Assembly: GCA_964460905.1 (NCBI GenBank)
Contig: CAYWRM010000005.1
Location: 62,001-126,000, forward strand
Source of the DNA: GCA-002708315 sp964460905
GTDB lineage: Bacteria; Bacteroidota; Bacteroidia; Bacteroidales; F082
DNA length: 64,000 nt
Direction of reading: 5' to 3'
Below, in pieces: positions 53,500-61,831 of this stretch. The notes beneath the pieces were generated by a model. It worked only from the letters and a program-made list of their open reading frames with translations. It was not told the origin of the DNA and searched no databases. The position numbers and the translations under genes are program-made. Within the stretch, counting starts at the first letter, position 1, and every line of letters starts with the position of its first letter.

Positions 53500-53680
53500 G
53501 TCAATGGAGTATCTGAAAATCTAATTGAACGATTAAAATCATTCTTTGAGGCAAATTTTAACAATGATGTTATTGAAGCGTATCCATACTACCAACTGGG
53601 TGTTGCTATTATGATATTGATACAGTGTTAAAAGACTATGAAGAAGAAAAAAAACAACCGCCAACAAAGAACTGAGCTGA
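53500..53680 (+). pseudogene. Frameshifted gene remnant (C-terminal fragment)
   Basis: One frame reads ENLIERLKSFFEANFNNDVI then EAYPYYQLGVAIM, and after a one-base shift near 53611 continues DIDTVLKDYEEEKK to a stop near 53680. The joined text looks like a normal acidic protein C terminus but no start region remains. Family not recognised. Confidence 0.4.
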
Positions 53681-53717
53681 AATCCAAATAAAACCCTTAT
53701 TATTTACTTAAACCAAT

Positions 53718-53880
53718 CGGGCCTGTTTTCGGGTGGAGCGAAGGTCAGATAAAAGAAGCCTAAAAGGCTATTATCGGATATGTTATTTAACATGAGGCTG
53801 GCGACATTATTGATTTATACATTGGGTTTAGCGTTAGAGCAATAATGATGACAGGCGAAACCTGAGCGACCGCAGGCCCG
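53718..53880. ncRNA. Candidate multi-branched structured RNA
   Basis: Outer stem CGGGCCTG (53718-53725) with CAGGCCCG (53873-53880) encloses AGCCT/AGGCT (53757-53769), ATGTT/AACAT (53780-53793), ATTATTG/CAATAAT (53806-53846) and CAGG/CCTG (53852-53864). No coding frame is open through it. It is more GC-rich than its surroundings. The strand and identity are unknown; the rest of 53881-54583 holds no gene, but has a palindrome at 54464 and a tandem repeat at 54507. Confidence 0.4.
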
Positions 53881-54463
53881 TTAAAAGATAAGCAGCGGCA
53901 GATTATGAAGTGTTTATTTCAAACTCTTCAATAAGATGAAATAGCGGCGGGTGATCGAAAGACGAGGACAAGCATAAAATCATGACTGATTTGCTTTTGC
54001 AACCGGCACGGTGATAAGTGTTCATATATGGTTACTTTTCAATCAGGCGGGATTTTTGCGTCAAGGAATGAGAAACTCCTTATTTCCTGTTTCTAATCCT
54101 ATCTACAGCTTCTGCTTACTAAACATCTCTTATCCTTCTATTTTGTATATACTTAATTACCTGACTTATACAACGCCACTCCTTGCTTAAAAGCACCCGT
54201 CTGGACACATTATACCTTTTTAGCATTTAGGATCGTAAATACCTACTTATAGGAGGTAAATTCGGGTATTATTCGTGTCTTATATTGCTGTGATGATTTA
54301 TCCGAATATTCGGGTTTGATTTTCAAAAAAAGAAGGATATTGGCATTGAAATTATTTTCAAAAAATATTTAGCTTGTAACGACCTGAAAAATTGTTCAGT
54401 AGATAACTTCAGAGAAATTATTTGCGTAAAGTTTTCCCAAAAACCAAATAATGTCAATTTTTT

Positions 54464-54481
54464 ATACTATAATCATAGTAT
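54464..54481. promoter_or_regulatory. 7-bp-arm palindrome upstream of the RHH-like gene
   Basis: ATACTAT-aatc-ATAGTAT, a perfect inverted repeat 103 bp before the start of the RHH-like gene; possible operator. Confidence 0.35.
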
Positions 54482-54506
54482 AGGAATCCAATTATTTATC
54501 CCGAAA

Positions 54507-54534
54507 TTCCTACTTAAACTTTCCTACTTAAACT
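54507..54534. repeat. 14-bp tandem direct repeat
   Basis: TTCCTACTTAAACT occurs twice without a gap, 50 bp before the RHH-like gene. Could be an operator for it, or an iteron-like site. Confidence 0.5.
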
Positions 54535-54583
54535 TCATAAATTAAATCTCCGGCTTTATGTTGAAGCTGATAAATCCATTCTT

Positions 54584-54754
54584 ATGAAGAAGAATAAACA
54601 GATAATTGTCCGATTGGATAATGAAACTATGCAGCAGTGGTTAGCAATTTGCTCCACATTTAAAGGCAGCACCAGAAGTATGGTGTTTAGAAAAATAATT
54701 AAAGGACTTCACTCCTCAATCGAGGAAATAACAAACATTAAGAATTATGAATGA
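54584..54754 (+). CDS. Small ribbon-helix-helix-like protein
   Basis: A 56-residue protein beginning MKKNKQIIVRLDNETMQQWL. A beta strand with alternating polar and apolar residues (QIIVRL) followed by two helices around a turn with GSTRSM is the pattern of RHH (MetJ/Arc) DNA-binding proteins. It overlaps the next gene by 8 bp, so the two are translationally coupled, and it has a tandem repeat and a palindrome just upstream. Such proteins in mobile elements often repress their own operon. The call rests on pattern alone. Confidence 0.5.
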   Translation: MKKNKQIIVRLDNETMQQWLAICSTFKGSTRSMVFRKIIKGLHSSIEEITNIKNYE

Positions 54755-54938
54755 TAACAAAGAACAATCACATTTCTATATTCTATCGGATGGAACAATT
54801 GTAAAAAACCAACGTGAGGGCAGAGAATTGCTCGGAATTGGTCGCAATGCTTTCAGGAATAGAGTAAAAAATGGAAGTATTCAAAAAATAACCGTAAAGC
54901 CTCATGGACATGATCACGGAAACGATAACGATAGATAG
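54747..54938 (+). CDS. Small DNA-binding-like protein upstream of the helicase
   Basis: 63 residues; the middle EGRELLGIGRNAFRNRVKNG looks like a short helix-turn-helix or MerR/Xis-like unit, and the tail is His/Asp rich (PHGHDHGNDNDR). The 8-bp overlap with the RHH-like gene and 35-bp overlap with the helicase gene indicate a tight operon. An excisionase or regulatory role is possible but not shown. Confidence 0.45.
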   Translation: MNDNKEQSHFYILSDGTIVKNQREGRELLGIGRNAFRNRVKNGSIQKITVKPHGHDHGNDNDR

Positions 54939-56877
54939 TTGGATTAAAGAACAATATCCATATTTAAATAATGAAGTACAAGATACGATTAATAATAAAA
55001 GTAAATTACATGTAACAGCTCCAATTGGAAGTGGAAAAACTACTTTGGCTATTGAGCTAATTGAAGAATACTATGATGAGTATCAAGTAGTACTCCTAGA
55101 ACCACAAATCAGTATCACTCAACAAGTAAAGGAGAAGCTAGAACAAAAAGGCATTCATCCTGTAATATACAATAGCACCACAAAAGGTCTTATAAGAATT
55201 GATAAGCTACTTGGGCGAATTGATTCAAATGTTTTTTTATCAACCATTGACTCAACTCACATCCTTTTTGAAAGCAATATCCTTGATCCCGCGAAAACCA
55301 TTGTTCTGATCGATGAAACACATTCTTTTCTTCAAGGTGCCAGAAAAGATTTTGATCACAGCGTTAGGACTATTCATAATGCAGGTTGTCCAGTGATTGG
55401 ATTTACGGGCACCAAGTCAGATTGGGTTCTAGAAAACATTTTCCACATGGATAAATCAATTGAAATCGTAGCAACAGAATTACCAGATAAAATAATTAAT
55501 CCTATCAAGATCAGAGGATGTGAACCCGCGAAAGTAGTAGCTAAATTAATAAAGGATAGAGTTCAATCAAAGGTTGTTATCTGGACTGAATTAAAGACGG
55601 ATCAAAAGCAAATCAAGAAAGAAATCCACAAACTATTACCATCATTGAGAATATGCATTCTAAATGCAGTAACAAGAGATGATGACGAAAAGGATGTATG
55701 GGATCATCTTATCAATAATGATGAACTTCCTGCTGATGTTGACATAGCAATTATAAATAGTGTTGCCATGGCTGGGATTAACATAAACAATATTGGTATT
55801 GAAGGACAGTATATGGTTTATAAATTCGATCCATTCGCTTTTAGACAGTACATAGGTAGAACAAGGAACTATTTTGGTAGTATTGATTTTATATTCAATG
55901 ATTATGGACCGAAGGAATCAGCTTGGAAAGGAATAAAAAACCAACAGGATTATCAGAAAATGCTACTCAATATTATTAATACGTTTGCTCCTGAGGAACG
56001 ATTTAACTTGATGCTTTTGAATGACAAATTCTCTGAAATGTTCACTGAAACTCCTGAAGGTATTGTTATCATAAATCAATGCATGGTGGCTAGTCATTCT
56101 TACAAGTCTTTCAGAAAAATCAGAGGTAGTGCAATGTTAGATATTGTACAAAGTCAGGACACTTCTTTGGTAATAAATGACATTGAGGAATATGTATGGG
56201 ATAAGAAAGGCCAAAGCAGAAAGCAGAAAGCTAACTTTCGAAAAAAGAAGAAGGCTTTACTACCTAAATCGATTATTAAATCTGTTAGGTATATTGCATC
56301 ATTAGTGAAATTTTATAAACCAAGTTATTCATATGACGATATCAGAAGTATAATCAGTAATTCAACTACAAACAAAAAAGATGCGAAAAAAGAAAATAAG
56401 TTGTACCTACCGAGAACTAGGAAAAAGCATTTACTTAAAACCATAAAGCTTGCTGAACAAGCTGGAGTTGGAATGCAGCGTTTTATTCTTGCTGCTAAGA
56501 AATATGTTGACTTCGGTAAAAGTGAAGAAGCTCTAAATTCGATTTTGGATTTATCTAACGCAATGGTAACTCAGCTGATGGGTGCAGAAGTATTTTTCAG
56601 TACTGACCTTGTGAATAATGATATGATTAGCACCTTGCTTGATGAGTACGAAAATGAAGGTGGCGAATGTTATACTCAGGATGACTGGAAGGACATTGCA
56701 TACTTCCACTTTGAATATCTGAATGGATTTGAATCCACTATCAAGAAAATATGGGATTATGCCCTTATTCGGAAACGGGGTAAAACTAAAAACAGAGAAA
56801 ATGGTTATGTTCTACTTGAAGTAGTGAGAACTTTTGAGGATTATATCAAAGCAAAGGGCTTAGATGAATACTTCTAA
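54904..56877 (+). CDS. SF2 DExH helicase of the island
   Basis: 657 residues. Helicase motifs in order: Walker A APIGSGKTT (40-46), LLEPQISITQQV (motif Ia), Walker B LIDETH (DETH), GFTGT (motif III), AIINSVAMAGININ (motif V) and RQYIGRTRNY (motif VI with arginine finger). The C-terminal 280 residues have no recognised domain. Helicases of this kind with small DNA-binding partners in Bacteroidota islands may start replication of the excised circle; that is inference. The start overlaps the upstream small gene; a second ATG is two codons later. A hairpin repeat follows the gene at 56886. Confidence 0.75.
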   Translation: MDMITETITIDSWIKEQYPYLNNEVQDTINNKSKLHVTAPIGSGKTTLAIELIEEYYDEYQVVLLEPQISITQQVKEKLEQKGIHPVIYNSTTKGLIRIDKLLGRIDSNVFLSTIDSTHILFESNILDPAKTIVLIDETHSFLQGARKDFDHSVRTIHNAGCPVIGFTGTKSDWVLENIFHMDKSIEIVATELPDKIINPIKIRGCEPAKVVAKLIKDRVQSKVVIWTELKTDQKQIKKEIHKLLPSLRICILNAVTRDDDEKDVWDHLINNDELPADVDIAIINSVAMAGININNIGIEGQYMVYKFDPFAFRQYIGRTRNYFGSIDFIFNDYGPKESAWKGIKNQQDYQKMLLNIINTFAPEERFNLMLLNDKFSEMFTETPEGIVIINQCMVASHSYKSFRKIRGSAMLDIVQSQDTSLVINDIEEYVWDKKGQSRKQKANFRKKKKALLPKSIIKSVRYIASLVKFYKPSYSYDDIRSIISNSTTNKKDAKKENKLYLPRTRKKHLLKTIKLAEQAGVGMQRFILAAKKYVDFGKSEEALNSILDLSNAMVTQLMGAEVFFSTDLVNNDMISTLLDEYENEGGECYTQDDWKDIAYFHFEYLNGFESTIKKIWDYALIRKRGKTKNRENGYVLLEVVRTFEDYIKAKGLDEYF

Positions 56878-56885
56878 TTGGTGTT

Positions 56886-56949
56886 TTGTCTCACCTCTAT
56901 ATGTCCTTACGTCTATAAGAGTGCAGGACACACGGACCTGATACATTTT
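56886..56949 (+). repeat. Island hairpin repeat, copy 2
   Basis: Same layout as 47313-47375: TTGTCTCACC, stem TGTCCTTAC / GTGCAGGACA, GACCTGATACA. It starts 8 bp after the helicase stop and may end that transcript. The remaining 56950-57605 contains one possible small minus-strand gene and no other feature I can support. Confidence 0.65.
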
Positions 56950-57058
56950 ATAAACGATACATCAGTATATCAGCTCATTAACGTTTCGTAATGCGTGATA
57001 TTGGCAAAAAACAGAGATGCTCCTTTTCTCGGAATTGGGGCATTTTTGCTTTGTAGTA

Positions 57059-57247
57059 TTAACTGTAGAGCTGGAGAAAGTAGAATAGCTGACGATTATA
57101 CTCCTGGAGGTCATTGGTCTTTAGCTGCTCCACATAAAAATCATAATAAATATCCCGGAGCATACTTTCAAATGCATCAACTAATGATCGTGATGGTTCT
57201 TCTTGAATTATACTTTCAGTGATCACACATAATTCAAAACTGTTCAT
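57059..57247 (-). CDS. Possible small acidic hypothetical protein
   Basis: 62 residues (MNSFELCVITESIIQEEPSR ... LFYFLQLYS), acidic and helical with composition like a real protein, co-directional with and downstream of the integrase. No family recognised. The overlapping plus-strand frames look random. Low-confidence gene. Confidence 0.35.
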   Translation of the reverse strand: MNSFELCVITESIIQEEPSRSLVDAFESMLRDIYYDFYVEQLKTNDLQEYNRQLFYFLQLYS

Positions 57248-57605
57248 TGGTTTTGCCCTTCACCGCAAGGGTCATTATTTTGGTTCGGTGCACCTAGTGA
57301 ATAATAATTGTAGGCTGTATCTACAAATTGCTAAAGGCTGGTTGTGCTGCAACGGGCTATCCATTATTATGGCTTTTCATATTGTACGGCACCAACCAAA
57401 CCTTAAGCATATTTACAGGTGCTTAGGATGTCGCCACTCGTTTTTAAAAATAGATTGTGATTCTTTTTTCAGCCGTTTCAGGATTTTCATTTTCCCATTA
57501 TAATCTCTGGCGAAAGCAGTATACTATTTTTTCTTCCATAAAAATTCGGGGAGGGGGTAAAAGGTAAGTGGTGGCGTGTTTGATAGATGCACAAAAAATT
57601 TCCAA

Positions 57606-58811
57606 TTAAAAAATTTCCAATAATGATTTCTCTAATAATTCAGTAGTGGTTCTTTCATACTTCATCATAGTTTTTATGTCACTATGACCAGTTAACTTCA
57701 TTACCACTGTTGGGGGAACACCTTTTGCTAATAATAGACTAACTGCTGTTCGTCTTGCCGTATGCGAAGATACTAGTTTATGCTTCGGCTTATCTATGAT
57801 AATCTCCTTGCTCCCCTGGTACCTGGTTAATCTAACTTGGGTGTCTAAACCAGCATTCTTACAGATCAGCTTTAATGCTCTGTTGAAGTATTGTGATGAA
57901 TACTGCGGGAAGTGATAATCATACTTCTTCGCGATAGTTTCCGCTTCAGCTGTCCATCCAACAAAAGGTATATGCATCAATTTTTCCGTTTTTACTGATC
58001 GAAATATCCACATATTACTATTGACTTGGTCAGGAGAAAGCTGCTGCATATCTGAAAACCTTTGGCCTGTATATATCTGGAATAGGAAGCAATCACGAAC
58101 TCTTTGCTGTTCGATTGATAGGTCAGCATCTTTTATTGTTTGTATTTCTGCTTCTGATAAGGTGACGATATCATATTTACTTTTCACAGGTTGATTAACC
58201 TTTAAAGCAGTAGGGTTAATCTTGTATCCATTTTTAATCAGCCACCTGATAACACATTTAATAGCAGCAATCATACGATAAGCAGTATCATTTCTATTAT
58301 TACGGTCATACAATACATATTGTCTGAACTTTTCAACATGCTTGTAGTCAAGGTTATTAGTGGACAGTGTAATACTATATACACCTTCAAAGTGTTTTAT
58401 CAGTGTTTTAAGTATTTGATATTTGCGAATGGTGCCATGTTTGTATTCATTACTTCTTTCAGTTATAAAATGATCAATACAAATTGTAAGGTTATCGGAT
58501 TTATTTAGTGAGTTTTTACCTGTCTTTACAAAAAGCTTAATATTTGTTTTTAAGTTATCCCAATTTTCATAATCTGATGAGCCCATCAAGCGAATTTGTT
58601 TCAGTAGTTCTAGTTTGTAAATTTCAAGGCTTTCGTTAAAAATATCAGCCCCATGCATAGATGTTTTGGCACGTTGATTTTTGTGATCCCAATATCTTTC
58701 TTCAATTTTAAATGGAATCTGTAATTTGAATTGGCGATTTCGGTTTTGAATGAAACAAGCTCTAATAGTTTTCTCCTTTTTACCATTAGATAAGTAGAAT
58801 TTAATATTCAT
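57606..58811 (-). CDS. Tyrosine site-specific integrase
   Basis: 401 residues with the Bacteroidota integrase layout: N-terminal arm-binding domain (RNRQFKLQIPFKIEERYWDHKNQRAK), SAM-like core-binding domain (about 105-210) and catalytic domain. Catalytic residues seen: Arg in YTGQRFSDM, His350-x-x-Arg353 in HTARR, His376 in GHSD and nucleophile Tyr385 in MMKYERT. It is 110 bp from the attR core and its promoter region contains the 21-bp arm-type repeat, so binding there could also control its expression. It is the recombinase that would have placed the island in tRNA-Leu. It is not of the IntI type as judged by layout. Confidence 0.94.
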   Translation of the reverse strand: MNIKFYLSNGKKEKTIRACFIQNRNRQFKLQIPFKIEERYWDHKNQRAKTSMHGADIFNESLEIYKLELLKQIRLMGSSDYENWDNLKTNIKLFVKTGKNSLNKSDNLTICIDHFITERSNEYKHGTIRKYQILKTLIKHFEGVYSITLSTNNLDYKHVEKFRQYVLYDRNNRNDTAYRMIAAIKCVIRWLIKNGYKINPTALKVNQPVKSKYDIVTLSEAEIQTIKDADLSIEQQRVRDCFLFQIYTGQRFSDMQQLSPDQVNSNMWIFRSVKTEKLMHIPFVGWTAEAETIAKKYDYHFPQYSSQYFNRALKLICKNAGLDTQVRLTRYQGSKEIIIDKPKHKLVSSHTARRTAVSLLLAKGVPPTVVMKLTGHSDIKTMMKYERTTTELLEKSLLEIF

Positions 58812-58813
58812 TT

Positions 58814-58834
58814 TATGGAAACATTATGGAAACA
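58814..58834 (+). repeat. Probable integrase arm-type site, right
   Basis: Identical to 46893-46913; 87-88 bp from the right core and immediately upstream of the integrase start codon. Confidence 0.8.
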
Positions 58835-58921
58835 TTTGAGTCATTTTGAGCCTATATGTTCATTTTACGGACAAGGATTAAGCGATGCGCTAGGCAGATG
58901 AATTTACGCTAAACCCCAGTG

Positions 58922-59002
58922 GTGGCGGAATTGGTAGACGCGCTGGTCTCAAAAACCAGTTCCTTTATTGGAGTGCCGGTTCGATCCCGGCCTTGGGTAC
59001 AT
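58922..59002 (+). repeat. attR core repeat; truncated tRNA-Leu
   Basis: Perfect copy of 46724-46804. The preceding bases (CCAGTG) do not pair with CTTGGGT, so this copy is not an intact tRNA gene. Confidence 0.9.
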
Positions 59003-59036
59003 AAAAGCTTTCCTTTTTTGGAGAGCTTTTTATTTT
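59003..59036 (+). terminator. Original tRNA-Leu terminator
   Basis: AAAAGCTTTCC pairs with GGAGAGCTTTT over a T-rich loop, followed by T residues; now separated from the functional tRNA by the island. Confidence 0.7.
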
Positions 59037-59077
59037 TTAAATACAGTTTATGAAGTCGGAGAAAATAAGATTTAAAC

Positions 59078-59085
59078 TAATTTTG
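59078..59085 (+). promoter_or_regulatory. Bacteroidota -7 promoter element of psd
   Basis: TAATTTTG, 34 bp before the psd start codon. Confidence 0.5.
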
Positions 59086-59119
59086 TTATGTATTTTTTTC
59101 CAAAAAATCATTCCTTAAA

Positions 59120-60094
59120 ATGAAAATCAACAAAAAAATCATTGTTCTTTTGTTTTTGACTTTACTTCTGGTAATGGCTTTTTATCCACTACCGCAGATT
59201 GAGCCAAATAGATATGTGGAGCGAAAAAGCGGTGAGGTGAAAACAGAAAAGGTGGCAGGTGAAAATTGGCTGCAGTGGCTATATTATAATCCTGTGGGTG
59301 AAGCTACAATGTTTACTTTGATTAAAAGAAAGTTTTTTTCATCATGGTATGGAGATAGGATGGATTCGCCATCTTCAGAAAAAAAGATAATGCCATTTAT
59401 TGAAGATTATCAAATTGACATGACCATAGTGCAAAGTCAAAAATATAATTCTTTTAATGATTTTTTTATCAGAAAATTAAAAAAAAATGCAAGGAAAATC
59501 GACAGCACACCAAATGTAGTTGTGTCTCCAGCTGATGGTAAAATTCTGGCTTATGCTAACATCATTAATGACGATTTTCTAATTAAGGGTTCTCGATTTG
59601 ATGTGAGCTCGTTTTTGGATAATGATGAGCTTGGTAAAAAATATGAAAATGGGAGCCTGATAATAATCCGCTTAGCCCCGTATGATTACCACCGTTTTTA
59701 TTTTCCTGTATGTGGTGAAGTTTCACCGCAAGTAAAGATTGATGGTGATCTTTATTCTGTAAATCCCATAGCTTTGCAAAAAATGATAGAAATCTTTTTC
59801 CTTAATAAAAGAGAATACGTTAGCATTTCCAATCAACAAATAGGTAAAGTAATTATGGCAGAAGTTGGTGCCACAATGGTGGGAAGCATTATTCAAACAT
59901 ACCAAGGAGATGTTGCTGTAATAGGTGAAGAGAAAGGGTATTTTAAATTTGGCGGATCAACAGTTGTTCTTCTTTTCGAAAAAGATAAAATTACTATTGA
60001 TGAAGATTTACTAAATAATACTGCCATTGGTCTTGAAACAGAAGTTAAAATGGGAGAAAAAATTTCAACATTCAGGAGTATGTTTCAACACTAA
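59120..60094 (+). CDS. psd: Phosphatidylserine decarboxylase proenzyme
   Basis: 324 residues with an N-terminal membrane segment (IIVLLFLTLLLVMAFYPL). The family core is seen in FNDFFIRKLKKNAR, VVSPADGKILAYA, RLAPYDYHRFYFPVCG with the catalytic His, and the self-cleavage site FGGSTVVLLF (GGST), where Ser becomes the pyruvoyl group. It makes phosphatidylethanolamine from phosphatidylserine at the inner membrane. It resembles the class with an N-terminal extension found in some Bacteroidota and clostridia. First core gene right of the island. Confidence 0.92.
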   Translation: MKINKKIIVLLFLTLLLVMAFYPLPQIEPNRYVERKSGEVKTEKVAGENWLQWLYYNPVGEATMFTLIKRKFFSSWYGDRMDSPSSEKKIMPFIEDYQIDMTIVQSQKYNSFNDFFIRKLKKNARKIDSTPNVVVSPADGKILAYANIINDDFLIKGSRFDVSSFLDNDELGKKYENGSLIIIRLAPYDYHRFYFPVCGEVSPQVKIDGDLYSVNPIALQKMIEIFFLNKREYVSISNQQIGKVIMAEVGATMVGSIIQTYQGDVAVIGEEKGYFKFGGSTVVLLFEKDKITIDEDLLNNTAIGLETEVKMGEKISTFRSMFQH

Positions 60095-60135
60095 TCTAAT
60101 TCAAAATGAGTATATAGAAAGATGAATTCCCATGG

Positions 60136-60471
60136 TTAATCAGAGCTCCTGTTTTTAATAAGATGTTTAATTGTAAGTATGGGATGTCGGAATAGCATTC
60201 TGGGTCCCGAATAGCGCATTATTTTCTTAATGTTATCCCGTTGATCTTGTTCATAACAATGAACCGGGCATTTTTCGCATGTTGGCTTGTTTACTTCAAA
60301 AACACAATCGTCGATACGCATTATTGCATAGTTTAATAAACTATTGCAATCATTACACAGTTCATTGTTGTTAGTATTATGATAAGCATTACAATACATT
60401 GTAATCATAATACCAACGGTTTTCTTTTCGTCTTCTACACGGTTCTGAAATAGTTTCATTCTTGTTTGCAA
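60136..60471 (-). CDS. YgbA-type (nitrous oxide-stimulated promoter) family protein
   Basis: 111 residues with several paired cysteines: YCNAYH, LCNDCNSLLNYA, KPTCEKCPVHCY, and the C-terminal YSGPRMLFRHPILTIKHL. This is the pattern of the YgbA family, whose E. coli member is induced under nitrosative stress and supports recovery from it. The Cys set may bind metal or a cluster. It is convergent with psd. Function here is by family only. Confidence 0.82.
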   Translation of the reverse strand: MQTRMKLFQNRVEDEKKTVGIMITMYCNAYHNTNNNELCNDCNSLLNYAIMRIDDCVFEVNKPTCEKCPVHCYEQDQRDNIKKIMRYSGPRMLFRHPILTIKHLIKNRSSD

Positions 60472-60522
60472 AAATAGACTAATCCAAATTAGATAGTTAT
60501 AATCAACAGTTCCAATTTTTAG

Positions 60523-60530
60523 TAATTTTG
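60523..60530 (+). promoter_or_regulatory. Bacteroidota -7 promoter element of rlmN
   Basis: TAATTTTG, 53 bp before the rlmN ATG at 60584. Confidence 0.5.
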
Positions 60531-60583
60531 CCCCGGTATAATGAATTGATGTGTTTGATCAATTATACTGTTAACAATTGATT

Positions 60584-61600
60584 ATGAAAGAAATACTATT
60601 TGGTAAAACACTTAAGCAGCTACAAGATGTTTCTGTTGAAATTGGACTACCAAAATTCACAGCAAAACAAATTGCTGATTGGTTATATAAAAAAGATATT
60701 ACCTCCATTGAAGAAATGAGCAATATTTCCAAGATGGGTAGGCAGCTTTTGCAAGAAAAGTTTATTATTGGTCTTCAAGAACCAACTGATGTACAAACCT
60801 CATCTGATGGTACCAAGAAATATCTATTTGATGTTGGCGAATCAGGATCTATCGAGTCTGCTTATATCCCTGAAAGTAAACGAAATACCCTTTGTGTTTC
60901 ATCACAAGTAGGATGTAAGATGCGATGCTTGTTTTGTATGACCGGTAGGCAGGGCTTGAAATCAAATCTAACTGCAGGAGAAATAGTTAATCAGGTACGT
61001 AGTTTACCCGAGAGGCATGAGATTACAAATATTGTTTACATGGGAATGGGTGAGCCAATGGACAATTTAGAGCCTGTAATGCAAAGCCTTGAAATTCTAA
61101 CGGCTGAATGGGGAATGGGCATAAGCAAACGAAAAATTACTGTAAGTACAATTGGGATTGTTCCTGCCATGAAACATTTTTTGGAAAATAGTGAATGTCA
61201 TCTTGCGGTAAGTTTGCACACTCCATTCGAGAGTGAGCGTAAAATGTTAATGCCTGTGAGTCATGTTCATTCCATTAGTGATATTCTTTCAGAGATAAAA
61301 AAACACGAGCTGGGTCGTCAGCGTAGAGTATCGTTTGAGTATATTGTTTTCGACGGGTTAAATGATACACCAAAACATGTGAATGAGTTAGCAAGAATTT
61401 TAAATGGAATTAATTGTAGAATTAATTTAATTAGATTTCATTCGATACCTAATACACCTTTATCAGGAACCAACGAAAAGAAACTTCAAAAGTTTAAAGA
61501 AGCGTTGAATTCAAAAGGAATAATTACTACTATTAGAGCTTCGCGCGGGCAAGATATTGATGCTGCATGTGGGTTGTTGTCTACGAAGAATCAGGAATAA
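60584..61600 (+). CDS. rlmN: Dual-specificity RNA methyltransferase RlmN
   Basis: 338 residues from the ATG at 60584 (MKEILFGKTLKQLQ); a TTG two codons earlier is less likely. Radical-SAM motif CKMRCLFC, with family motifs YIPESKRNTLCVSSQVG, MGMGEPMDN and, near the C terminus, RASRGQDIDAACG with the mechanistic Cys. RlmN methylates C2 of A2503 in 23S rRNA and A37 of some tRNAs. Transcribed alone from an upstream TAATTTTG element. Confidence 0.95.
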   Translation: MKEILFGKTLKQLQDVSVEIGLPKFTAKQIADWLYKKDITSIEEMSNISKMGRQLLQEKFIIGLQEPTDVQTSSDGTKKYLFDVGESGSIESAYIPESKRNTLCVSSQVGCKMRCLFCMTGRQGLKSNLTAGEIVNQVRSLPERHEITNIVYMGMGEPMDNLEPVMQSLEILTAEWGMGISKRKITVSTIGIVPAMKHFLENSECHLAVSLHTPFESERKMLMPVSHVHSISDILSEIKKHELGRQRRVSFEYIVFDGLNDTPKHVNELARILNGINCRINLIRFHSIPNTPLSGTNEKKLQKFKEALNSKGIITTIRASRGQDIDAACGLLSTKNQE

Positions 61601-61800
61601 AGGAGTTAGGAACCTGAAACAAAGATTCAAAATACTAATCAAATTCAATCAATTTATACTTTTTATACTTTTTTTAAGGTATTTTAAATGATCAAATTAC
61701 TTGTGTATATGAGGTCTCCTTCCCGAAAGTTAACGGACTAAACACTTTAGGCATTCTAGGCAATTTAGTCACTCTAGGCACTTCCTTAAAATCTTTATTG

Positions 61801-61808
61801 TAATTTTG
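61801..61808 (+). promoter_or_regulatory. Bacteroidota -7 promoter element
   Basis: TAATTTTG, 24 bp before the aldolase-like gene start. Just upstream, 61744-61790, a loose tandem pattern of TAGGCA units occurs. Confidence 0.5.
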
Positions 61809-61831
61809 AAGGAAAATTCAAATTGTATAAT

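Larger units (their letters stand above)
46724..59002. mobile_element. 12.3-kb integrative genomic island in tRNA-Leu(CAA)
   Basis: Bounded by perfect 81-bp direct repeats (46724-46804 and 58922-59002) made of the tRNA 3' part; the left copy completes a functional tRNA, the right copy lacks the matching 5' acceptor strand. A tyrosine integrase is adjacent to the right end, with 21-bp arm-type repeats inside both ends. Cargo: cassette-like genes including a DisA-like protein and an OLD nuclease, an SseB-like protein, and a helicase operon. No phage structural, relaxase or coupling-protein genes were seen, so it may be a mobilisable or satellite-type element. Confidence 0.9.

Noticed and set aside
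57219..57503. 94-residue plus-strand open frame next to the integrase
   Set aside because: Rich in His, Cys and rare combinations, no start context and no similarity to known patterns; a minus-strand small gene overlaps in part.
58916..59000. Second functional tRNA-Leu gene
   Set aside because: The 5' acceptor strand does not pair with the 3' strand; it is the attR remnant.
46724..59002. Prophage
   Set aside because: No capsid, tail, terminase or lysis genes were seen; cargo and ends fit an integrative island.
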